From NCBI GenBank assembly GCA_029861795.1, contig JAOTYS010000044.1, positions 1 to 16,855 of the forward strand: a DNA stretch of 16,855 nucleotides, read 5' to 3'. Made by a program: the position numbers and the translations under genes. The notes below the pieces were generated by a model. The model searched no databases, was not told the origin of the DNA, and worked only from the letters and a program-made list of their open reading frames with translations. The DNA is from Gammaproteobacteria bacterium (GTDB taxonomy: Bacteria > Pseudomonadota > Gammaproteobacteria > Arenicellales > JAOTYS01). This document shows positions 1-6,069 of this stretch, one piece after another. The number at the start of each line of letters is the position of its first letter. Positions within the stretch are counted from its first letter, which is position 1.

Positions 1-693
1 TCGATGCGTTGGATCGCACAAGGTCGAGTTACCGTCAATGATCAGTGTGCTCATGTGGGACAGCGCATCGATGCGAAAGTCAAGGTTCGCATTGACGGTG
101 AGCTGGTGACGATCGATGCTGTCGCTGCTAATCAGCAGCGCGTTCTCGCCTATCGTAAACCTGAAGGGGTGCTATGCACGCGCTCCGACGGGCGGTCTAG
201 ACCGACGGTATTTGATCACCTCCCGACCCTTAGTCGAGGGCGTTGGATCACAGTGGGACGTCTGGACATCAATACGTCTGGTCTGTTATTGATTACTACT
301 GATGGCGAACTGGCAGCTATGCTAATGCACCCAAGTGCGGGGATCGAGCGTGAGTATGCTTGCCGGGTGCAAGGCGAAGTCACGCCTGCCATGATCGGCA
401 GACTGACCAAAGGCGTAATGATAGATAACCAATCGGCTCGATTTGAACGCATAACTGATGTGGGCGGGCGCGGATCCAATCATTGGTATCGGGTCGTGTT
501 GATCGAGGGTCGCAACCGCGAAGTGCGTAAGCTCTGGCAGGCCGTGGGTGTTCGCGTCAGTCGTCTAATTCGAGTGAGGTTCGGTCCCATAGAGCTAGAC
601 AGGGGTATGCGCCTGGGCAAGTGGCGTGAGCTCAGTGACAAACAGTGCGATAGATTGCGATGCGCCGCTGACATGCCGCAACTTGCGAAGTGA
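1..693 (+). CDS. rluB: 23S rRNA pseudouridine synthase, RluB-type (5' end cut off by window)
   Basis: This enzyme isomerises a uridine to pseudouridine in 23S rRNA (position 2605 for E. coli RluB). The frame is open from base 1, and the visible start falls inside an S4 RNA-binding domain (GRVTVN, then the VGQRI turn), so the true start lies upstream; the ATG at base 4 is internal. Counting from that ATG, the synthase domain begins near residue 46. It holds the RKPEGVLCTR segment (51-60) and the catalytic motif VGRLDINTSGLLL (84-96) with the catalytic Asp at 88. The C-terminal EGRNREVRKLW motif (169-179) is typical of the RsuA/RluB/RluE/RluF family. RluB is the best member given the S4 domain and this motif set, but the RluB/RluF distinction is by family resemblance only. 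The stop is 2 nt upstream of the next gene's ATG. Confidence 0.88.
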   Translation, partial: SMRWIAQGRVTVNDQCAHVGQRIDAKVKVRIDGELVTIDAVAANQQRVLAYRKPEGVLCTRSDGRSRPTVFDHLPTLSRGRWITVGRLDINTSGLLLITTDGELAAMLMHPSAGIEREYACRVQGEVTPAMIGRLTKGVMIDNQSARFERITDVGGRGSNHWYRVVLIEGRNREVRKLWQAVGVRVSRLIRVRFGPIELDRGMRLGKWRELSDKQCDRLRCAADMPQLAK

Positions 694-695
694 CG

Positions 696-1352
696 ATGGT
701 AAGGGAACCCAGCATTCGGCACGTTTACAAACGGCTGCGGGGCCGCTATGGCGAGCAAAACTGGTGGCCCGCGGATTCGACGTTCGAAATAATGGTGGGG
801 GCTGTGCTCACGCAGAATACCGCGTGGATAAACGTCGAACGGGCGCTAGCTAACCTCACGGTCGCCGGGGCTTTGGATCCAGTATCCCTAACCACCGCAC
901 ACCCTAAGACCGTGGCGAAATGGCTGCGGCCGTCGGGTTACTTCAACGTTAAGACTAAACGCGTTCGTGCGCTGTGCCGATGGCTACTGCAGAACGGTGG
1001 GTTGGCTAGGATCGCGCGTTGGGATACCGACAGACTGCGTGCTGAACTACTAGCCGTCAACGGTGTGGGGCAGGAGACGGCGGACGATATTCTGTTGTAC
1101 GCGTTTCAACGACCACTATTTGTAGTCGATGCGTACACCCGACGTATATTTTCTCGATTGGGTCTGTGTGTCGCTGACGAAAGCTACGACTCACTGCAGT
1201 CTCATTTTCACTCTGAGCTGCCGCACAAGGTGCCGATTTTTAACAACTATCATGCACTTATCGTTCACCATGGAAAGCACGTTTGCAGGGTCCGGCCGCT
1301 CTGCGTCGACTGTTGTCTGGCAGATATTTGTCCCGGCGGTGCGGCGGCCTAG
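696..1352 (+). CDS. Endonuclease III-like (HhH-GPD) DNA glycosylase, COG2231/MagIII-like
   Basis: This is a predicted base-excision repair glycosylase. With the ATG at 696 (weak GAAG 5 nt upstream; a GTG at 690 overlapping the rluB stop is possible) it has 218 residues. Seen directly: a VGAVLTQNTAW helix (35-45), a helix-hairpin-helix LLAVNGVGQETADDI (118-132), and the catalytic Asp at 145 in FVVDAYTRRIF. A C-terminal Cys set at 197, 203, 206 and 212 has the spacing expected of an iron-sulfur loop. At the position of the catalytic Lys of Nth (K120 in E. coli) there is Glu 127, so AP-lyase chemistry is not expected. A Lys at 194 (HHGKHVC) resembles the conserved Lys of MagIII. This pattern fits 3-methyladenine or other monofunctional glycosylases of COG2231 rather than true Nth. 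The substrate is inferred, not shown. Confidence 0.85.
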   Translation: MVREPSIRHVYKRLRGRYGEQNWWPADSTFEIMVGAVLTQNTAWINVERALANLTVAGALDPVSLTTAHPKTVAKWLRPSGYFNVKTKRVRALCRWLLQNGGLARIARWDTDRLRAELLAVNGVGQETADDILLYAFQRPLFVVDAYTRRIFSRLGLCVADESYDSLQSHFHSELPHKVPIFNNYHALIVHHGKHVCRVRPLCVDCCLADICPGGAAA

Positions 1353-1381
1353 ACTTAGTTGACTATCCCAGTGTTATCGCG

Positions 1382-2161
1382 ATGATGATTAGTGTTATCA
1401 CTGCGGTTCGAAATGCTGCAGAGACCATTGCAGACACCTTGACTTCAGTGGCTTCTCAGACCTATCCGCAAGTAGAACATATCGTCATTGATGGCAACTC
1501 CAACGATAACACCATGGAAGTGGTCGATCGCTTTGGTCCGAATGTGCCCAAGGTGATTAGTGAGCCCGATTCAGGGATCTACGAAGCAATGAACAAGGGT
1601 ATCCAGCATGCCGAAGGGGAGATCATCGGCACTCTAAATGCCGATGATATCTATGCCCATGATCATGTTCTTGAGACTGTGGCTAAGGTGTTCGCTTCAC
1701 AGCGTGTGGAATCTTGCTATGCGGATCTGGTCTATGTAGATCGCCAAGATTTGAGTCGAATTGTTCGATATTGGAAGTCACGACCGTTCAAGCCTGGATT
1801 GTTCGCACGTGGATGGATACCGGCGCACCCCACATTCTTTGTGAGACGCTCCGTGTATAGACGTTACGGAGGTTTCGATCTTCAGTATGCGCTTCAGTCG
1901 GATTTTGAACTGGCGATGCGATTTCTCGAAGTGCATCGTATAAGTGCAACTTACATTCCCGAGATATTCGTAAAGATGCGGTTGGGCGGGGCGACCAACA
2001 AAAGCATCAAGAATATTGTGAAGGGAAACTTAGAATCCTATCGCGCCTGCAGGTTCCACGGCCTTCAAATTTACGCCGTACCTTTCTTCGTTAACAAATT
2101 CCTGTCGCGGTTGCCGCAGTTCTTGAGACGTCCGCACGGGTCAGATGTCGATGTAATTTAA
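1382..2161 (+). CDS. Family 2 glycosyltransferase (GT-A fold)
   Basis: This is a predicted cytoplasmic nucleotide-sugar-dependent transferase of the GT2/PF00535 family, 259 residues from the ATG at 1382 (an ATG at 1385 is equally good). The frame extends upstream into the preceding glycosylase gene, but homology begins at ISVITAVRNAAETI, so the short form is preferred; no clear ribosome binding site is present. Motifs: VIDGNSNDNT (35-44), DSGIYEAMNKG (63-73), the DXD-like LNADD (85-89), AHPTFF (148-153), and the acceptor-side SDFEL (173-177). It resembles the WcaA/WcaE-like transferases of surface polysaccharide clusters, and no transmembrane segment is evident. No other polysaccharide gene lies beside it, so its acceptor and pathway are unknown. 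It ends 30 bp from the convergent yciK, with a hairpin between them. Confidence 0.85.
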   Translation: MMISVITAVRNAAETIADTLTSVASQTYPQVEHIVIDGNSNDNTMEVVDRFGPNVPKVISEPDSGIYEAMNKGIQHAEGEIIGTLNADDIYAHDHVLETVAKVFASQRVESCYADLVYVDRQDLSRIVRYWKSRPFKPGLFARGWIPAHPTFFVRRSVYRRYGGFDLQYALQSDFELAMRFLEVHRISATYIPEIFVKMRLGGATNKSIKNIVKGNLESYRACRFHGLQIYAVPFFVNKFLSRLPQFLRRPHGSDVDVI

Positions 2162-2181
2162 GGTCGTCTTGCGATGACTTT
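2160..2181 (+). terminator. Stem-loop after the glycosyltransferase, possible terminator
   Basis: The arms AAGGTCGTC (2160-2168) and GATGACTTT (2173-2181) pair over 9 positions, two of them G-U wobbles, around a TTGC loop. The first arm begins in the glycosyltransferase stop codon. Only three Us end the second arm, so termination would be weak. The two wobbles become mismatches on the other strand, so the stem favours plus-strand RNA. Confidence 0.35.
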
Positions 2182-2191
2182 ATGCTAGCCT

Positions 2192-2956
2192 TCAGACATC
2201 AAGCGAATCTTCGAGTATCTGTGCGCTAAACGCTTGACCTGATACACCGCGGCTGTCCGGTCCGATTAGATATAAGTATGCTGGCATGACGTCATCGGCA
2301 GTCAATAGCTCTGACGTGTCTTTACCGGGATATGCTCGGTGTTGAAAGCCTGTCCTTACCGGTCCGGGGTCCAGGGTGTTCACCCGCACATTGGTGTTCG
2401 TCTCCAGTTCGTCCGCCCAGATTCGCATCAGCGCTTCGATCCCGGAACCCGCCACCGCATAGGCTCCCCAGTAAGCGCGGCCGCGACGTGCAACATCGGC
2501 GGAGGTGAAGATTACGGATGCATCTTCAGACTTTTTTAGCAACGGCAAACAGGCGCGGGTAAGAAGATAGGGTATGTAAAGATTCACCCGCATCACTCTG
2601 GACCAGGTATCTAGATCGTACAAATGCAATGGTGACAGGATGCCGAGTTCTGCCGCGTTATTTAGTAGGCCGTCTAACTGTCCAAACTCAGCATCGATTT
2701 CTTCAGCGAGCTGTTTACAACCACCTTCGGTAAACTTGGCCAGATCTTGGATCACGATAGATGACGCATGCGCCCCCTGCGCGCTGATATCGTCACGCAA
2801 ACTGGCTAGCTCCGAAGCGGTGTGTCCAAGCCCAATCACGCTGGCGCCGTAACGGGCAAAGCTCACCGCCGCAGCTCTACCAATGCCGTCACCCACGCCA
2901 GTAACGAGAATGACCCGATCTTTTAGCAGATCGTCATCCGGCTTGTAGTCGAGCAT
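2192..2956 (-). CDS. yciK: YciK-family short-chain dehydrogenase-like protein with degenerate active site
   Basis: This is a 254-residue Rossmann-fold protein that aligns end to end with YciK (about 250 residues). The cofactor motif VTGVGDGIGR (18-27), the NNAAELG turn (99-105), the VMRVN segment with the conserved Asn 125, and the C-terminal DPGPVRT and DDVMPAYLYLIG segments are all present. The active site is not intact. Tyr 166 is kept (WGAYAVAG), but the Lys three residues after it (YxxxK) is Gly 170, and the Ser 13 residues before Tyr is Ala 153. The reading frame is clean, so this is substitution rather than a frameshift. The usual oxidoreductase chemistry is therefore doubtful, and a binding or regulatory role is possible. 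The substrate of YciK is not known even in E. coli. It lies last in the mtaD-ubiG-mupP block but 163 bp after mupP. No clear Shine-Dalgarno motif precedes the ATG. Confidence 0.85.
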   Translation of the reverse strand: MLDYKPDDDLLKDRVILVTGVGDGIGRAAAVSFARYGASVIGLGHTASELASLRDDISAQGAHASSIVIQDLAKFTEGGCKQLAEEIDAEFGQLDGLLNNAAELGILSPLHLYDLDTWSRVMRVNLYIPYLLTRACLPLLKKSEDASVIFTSADVARRGRAYWGAYAVAGSGIEALMRIWADELETNTNVRVNTLDPGPVRTGFQHRAYPGKDTSELLTADDVMPAYLYLIGPDSRGVSGQAFSAQILEDSLDV

Positions 2957-3119
2957 TGTATCGTCTGTCGTTAGCTAAAGTATTGAGCGCGGTGCTGCCA
3001 TTCTCTTATGCAGCATTTCCAACGCGGTTGCTTGTGTTGGGGGGCCATGCCGTGTTACTTGGTAGCGACCTGGCAATGTCACCTTTCACCCCTGGGCGTT
3101 TATGAATAGTAAGGCGCGC
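2957..3119 (-). other. Long leader upstream of yciK with two small inverted repeats
   Basis: This is a 163-bp gap between mupP and yciK on the minus strand. It holds an inverted repeat TGCTGC/GCAGCA (2993-2998 and 3010-3015, 11-nt loop) and CCAAC/GTTGG (3019-3023 and 3036-3040). I see no convincing -35/-10 pair and no open reading frame of note. It may hold a separate promoter or RNA structure for yciK. Confidence 0.35.
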
Positions 3120-3791
3120 CTAAGTTCGGCGTTGGAGATCTACCCAACTCAATAAATCAGTGGGCGCGCTCAGCATGCCATCTGCTCCCCATTGTTGGGG
3201 ATGGTCATTGGCATGAATATAACCAAATAGTGCGACCAATGTTTTCATTCCCGCACGACGACCGGCTTCAATATCACGCTCGGCATCGCCCACCATGATG
3301 CAGTTTCGGGCTGACGTGCGGGAGAGCTTGCACGCATGGAGTAGCGAGTCGGGGTGAGGCTTGGTACGGCAGGTAGTATCGCCGCTGACAATGCATGCTG
3401 CCCTGTGGCTGAGTCCTAGTTCCGACATTAGTGGGTCGGTCAAGAAGGCGGGTTTGTTGGTAACAACACCCCACTTGACTCCCAACTGCTCAAGGCTCGA
3501 GATCAAAGTCTCCATACCGGGGAATAATGTTGTGTCATGACACAGGCGATCCCGGTACAGCTGCAACAGTCGATGGCGCAGAGCCTCGCCACCGGGATCG
3601 TTTTGGCCTAAACCGAAGCCACGCTGTATCAAGGCGACACTGCCATGTGAAACATGCGGGCGAACCTCGCGCACGCTCAATGGTTCGAGTCCCTCTTGGA
3701 CAAGGAGGGTATTTAGGGCATGTGTCAGATCAGGTGCAGTGTCCGCCAGGGTTCCATCCAGATCGAACCAGACGGCGTGAACTTCATCCAT
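3120..3791 (-). CDS. mupP: N-acetylmuramic acid 6-phosphate phosphatase MupP (HAD family)
   Basis: This is a HAD-superfamily phosphatase of 223 residues. In Pseudomonas, MupP removes phosphate from MurNAc-6-P so that AmgK and MurU can return the sugar to UDP-MurNAc, a peptidoglycan recycling route. Motif I is [10 protein letters not shown] with nucleophile Asp 10 and Asp 12. Motif II is VVTNKPA with Thr 111. Lys 144 lies in TKPHPD. Motif III is [12 protein letters not shown] with Asp 169 and Asp 173. The cap domain lies at about 18-85. The end ([17 protein letters not shown]) matches the MupP subgroup better than phosphoglycolate phosphatase Gph, and its place between ubiG and yciK is the mupP position in Pseudomonas. 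A Gph role cannot be excluded from sequence alone. Its ATG lies inside ubiG (8-bp overlap), so translation is probably coupled. Confidence 0.85.
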   Translation of the reverse strand: MDEVHAVWFDLDGTLADTAPDLTHALNTLLVQEGLEPLSVREVRPHVSHGSVALIQRGFGLGQNDPGGEALRHRLLQLYRDRLCHDTTLFPGMETLISSLEQLGVKWGVVTNKPAFLTDPLMSELGLSHRAACIVSGDTTCRTKPHPDSLLHACKLSRTSARNCIMVGDAERDIEAGRRAGMKTLVALFGYIHANDHPQQWGADGMLSAPTDLLSWVDLQRRT

Positions 3792-4491
3792 CGGCCATCG
3801 TCATATGGGCAAGATAATTGACGTCAACACCCGGACCAAGTGTGTAGCGCTGGGTGACTGGATTGTACTGCATACCGATAAGTTCGCGCAGGGTCAGGGC
3901 CGAAACATGGCCCCAATGCTCCAGTTCCGACGGTCGGATGAATTTGGCATATTCATGGGTGCCTCTGGGTAGCAGCCTAAGTACGTATTCGGCACCAACG
4001 ATAGCGAACAACCAAGATTTCGGATTGCGGTTGATAGTAGATACGAACACGTGTCCGCCCGGTTTGACCAATTGGGCACAGGCGTGCAGTGTGGATGCAG
4101 GTTCAGGAACATGTTCTAACAATTCGAGACAAGTGACGACATCGTACTCATTGTCGTGCTCCGCGGCCCATTCCTCCGCCGTGCAGCGTTGATAGTCGAT
4201 ATCTAGACCGCTGTTCTCAAGATGGTGTCTGGCCACCGCCAGCGGCCCCTCTGCCATGTCTAGGCCGGTGACCGACGCACCCGCTGTGGCCATGGATTCA
4301 GCCAGTATGCCGCCGCCACACCCCACATCCAATACCCGCTTTCCAGCGAGGCTTACGCGTTGCGCGATGAACTCCAGCCGAAGAGGATTAATGTCATGTA
4401 GCGGTTTGAATTCGCCACTAGGATCCCACCAGCGCGATGCCAGTGCTTCAAACTTCGCCAGTTCGGCGTGGTCAACATTCACGGTCGTCAT
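3784..4491 (-). CDS. ubiG: Ubiquinone biosynthesis O-methyltransferase UbiG
   Basis: UbiG performs both O-methylations of ubiquinone synthesis (2-polyprenyl-6-hydroxyphenol and 3-demethylubiquinol) using S-adenosylmethionine. The N-terminal [19 protein letters not shown] and [13 protein letters not shown] segments are diagnostic of the family. The SAM site is [15 protein letters not shown] (54-68) with the acidic Asp 78 (GLDMAE). [11 protein letters not shown] (121-131) and the membrane-associated segment [22 protein letters not shown] follow. At 235 residues it has the usual length. I chose the ATG at 4491 because homology starts just after it; an in-frame GTG at 4518 directly abuts the mtaD stop codon and would add 9 residues. 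It presumably shares a transcript with mtaD upstream and mupP downstream. Confidence 0.93.
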   Translation of the reverse strand: MTTVNVDHAELAKFEALASRWWDPSGEFKPLHDINPLRLEFIAQRVSLAGKRVLDVGCGGGILAESMATAGASVTGLDMAEGPLAVARHHLENSGLDIDYQRCTAEEWAAEHDNEYDVVTCLELLEHVPEPASTLHACAQLVKPGGHVFVSTINRNPKSWLFAIVGAEYVLRLLPRGTHEYAKFIRPSELEHWGHVSALTLRELIGMQYNPVTQRYTLGPGVDVNYLAHMTMADG

Positions 4492-4505
4492 GCTTTTCAA
4501 TAGGC

Positions 4506-4519
4506 GGTGTTTAAACACC
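4506..4519. repeat. 14-bp perfect palindrome at the mtaD/ubiG junction
   Basis: GGTGTTTAAACACC reads the same on both strands. It covers the first base of the mtaD stop codon region and lies 15-28 nt upstream of the ubiG ATG. It could be a protein-binding site or a short stem that affects ubiG translation, but no function is demonstrated. Confidence 0.5.
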
Positions 4520-5880
4520 TATGTGCTAGAAGTAGCTGTGATCGCGTTGTGCCACTCGGCGACACTGTCCAGGATGTCCTCCTCATCTAAGGTCACTAGC
4601 TTGCGCTCGCGCAGTACCTGTTGTCCTGCCACCCAGACATCACTCACTTGATGTCTTGAAGTGCTATAGACGATTTGAGAAACCGGGTCGAACACCGGCT
4701 GAGTTGCCATCTCAGCGAGGTCTACGGCGACAATGTCGGCGGCCTTGCCAGGCGACAAAGAGCCTACGACATCATCAATACCCAGCGATTTAGCACCGTT
4801 CAATGTGGCCATGCGCAGGGCGTCGCGCGCAGGTAGAGCAGTGGGGTCACCACTGTAGCCCTTAGCGAGCAGTGCGGCGGTGCGCATTTCACTAAGCATG
4901 TCTAAGTCATTATTGCTAGCCGGACCGTCGGTGCCAAGGGCAACATTTACCCCGGCCTTCATCAAGGCGGGTACTGGACACACTCCGGAGGCGAGCTTCA
5001 GATTCGACTCAGGGCAGTGGCACACGTTAACTCCTGACTCTGCAATCGCATCGATCTCGGCGGGGAGCAACTGCGTCATGTGCACGGCGGTTAGCCGAGG
5101 ATCTAGCAGACCCAGACGACTCAAGCGTTCCAACGGCCTTACCTGAAATTGGGCCATCGACTCCTCAATCTCCTTTGTTGCTTCATGGACATGCATATGA
5201 ACTGCAATCTCCAACTCATCAGCAAGGGTGCGAATTTTCACCAGTGAGGCGTCGGCTACGGTGTATGGGGCGTGGGGTGCAAAGGCGGTAGTGATTAGAC
5301 TCGAGTGGCGCAGTGCGTCGTGAAGCGCGAGGCCCTTCTCCAGATATTGCTCTGGGGTGGCGGCCCATGCCGAGGGGAAGTCGATCATGATCATACCTAC
5401 ACAAGCCCTTACACCCGCGGCTTCCGCGACTTCTGCGCAGGTTTCGGGGAAGAAGTACATGTCATTGAAACAGGTGCTGCCACTCTTCAGCATTTCTGCT
5501 ACAGCGAGCTGCGTGCCGACGCGCACAAATTCAGAACTCACCCAGCGGCGTTCCGCTGGCCAAATGTGATTGTTTAACCAGTCGGATAAAGGCAAGTCGT
5601 CTGCCATTCCCCTAAACAACGACATGGCCGCGTGGGTATGGGTGTTGATCAGACCGGGAATGAGTGCGTGGTATGCTAGATTGACAGCCTCCCGGGCCGC
5701 ATATCTTTGTGCGGCTTGTTTTGAGTCTAGTATGTCTATAATTCGGCCAGCGCGCAGCGCAATGCTGTGCTGTTGCAGCACCACGCCATCGGGCTCCACT
5801 GGCACTACCCATCGGGCGTTAATCAATGTGTCAACGGCTTCCACGCGCGCACCATACCGGCTCCGGGCAAGGGGTGACAA
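4519..5880 (-). CDS. mtaD: 5'-methylthioadenosine/S-adenosylhomocysteine deaminase (amidohydrolase)
   Basis: This is a cytosolic zinc amidohydrolase of the MtaD/TrzN/SsnA group, 453 residues. It is predicted to deaminate methylthioadenosine and/or S-adenosylhomocysteine to the inosyl forms. Metal and catalytic residues seen: His 81 and His 83 in LINTHTHAAMSLFRGMADD, the HxxE pair His 230/Glu 233 in HMHVHEATKE, His 267 in AVHMTQL, and Asp 318 in ALGTDGPASNNDLDM; CHCPESNLKLASG (287-299) is also typical. The start is uncertain. A TTG at 5880 has a good Shine-Dalgarno GAGGA 5 nt upstream. A GTG at 5844 would give 441 residues, closer to family N-termini, but has no nearby ribosome site. It is the first gene of the minus-strand block and is divergent from gyrA. 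Its neighbour UbiG generates S-adenosylhomocysteine, which fits a byproduct-recycling role. Confidence 0.9.
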   Translation of the reverse strand: MSPLARSRYGARVEAVDTLINARWVVPVEPDGVVLQQHSIALRAGRIIDILDSKQAAQRYAAREAVNLAYHALIPGLINTHTHAAMSLFRGMADDLPLSDWLNNHIWPAERRWVSSEFVRVGTQLAVAEMLKSGSTCFNDMYFFPETCAEVAEAAGVRACVGMIMIDFPSAWAATPEQYLEKGLALHDALRHSSLITTAFAPHAPYTVADASLVKIRTLADELEIAVHMHVHEATKEIEESMAQFQVRPLERLSRLGLLDPRLTAVHMTQLLPAEIDAIAESGVNVCHCPESNLKLASGVCPVPALMKAGVNVALGTDGPASNNDLDMLSEMRTAALLAKGYSGDPTALPARDALRMATLNGAKSLGIDDVVGSLSPGKAADIVAVDLAEMATQPVFDPVSQIVYSTSRHQVSDVWVAGQQVLRERKLVTLDEEDILDSVAEWHNAITATSST

Positions 5881-5966
5881 GTTTATCCTCGAGGGCAGTT
5901 GCCCTAGCTACACCGATGTTGCCAGAGCGACGCGAGTGCAAAGGAGCTGCGTCTGTGCTCTAGAAC

Positions 5967-5994
5967 GTGATAAAATCAATCAGTTTTTGCGCAA
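5967..5994 (-). promoter_or_regulatory. Candidate promoter for the mtaD-ubiG-mupP operon
   Basis: On the minus strand, TTGCGC (5989-5994) and TATCAC (5967-5972) are 16 bp apart. They match the sigma-70 consensus at 3 of 6 and 4 of 6 positions. The -10 overlaps the candidate gyrA -10 on the other strand, so the two directions could compete. The match is weak. Confidence 0.3.
5968..5976 (+). promoter_or_regulatory. Candidate extended -10 promoter for gyrA
   Basis: TGATAAAAT is an extended -10 element (TGn followed by TAAAAT, 5 of 6 to consensus). No good -35 sits 17-18 bp upstream, which extended -10 promoters tolerate. It would give a leader of roughly 85-90 nt before the gyrA ATG. Confidence 0.4.
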
Positions 5995-6033
5995 ATAAAA
6001 AATGGTTCATCCCAAGGCTTCGTCTCTCATCCC

Positions 6034-6066
6034 TGCGCTAGCGCAAGCTAGACCTGGTTCAAGCTA
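6034..6066 (+). repeat. Palindrome and short direct repeat in the gyrA leader
   Basis: TGCGCTAGCGCA (6034-6045) is a perfect 12-bp palindrome. The heptamer CAAGCTA occurs at 6044-6050 and again at 6060-6066, just before the gyrA ATG at 6070. A further 10-bp palindrome, TTTGCGCAAA, lies at 5986-5995. These could be operator or leader-structure elements; the sequence alone does not say. Confidence 0.4.
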
Positions 6067-6069
6067 ACA

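Noticed and set aside
1283..1381. An N-terminal extension of the glycosyltransferase into the DNA glycosylase gene
   Set aside because: The extra 33 residues have no family resemblance and overlap a well-supported gene by 70 bp; ISVITAVRN is the natural N-terminus.
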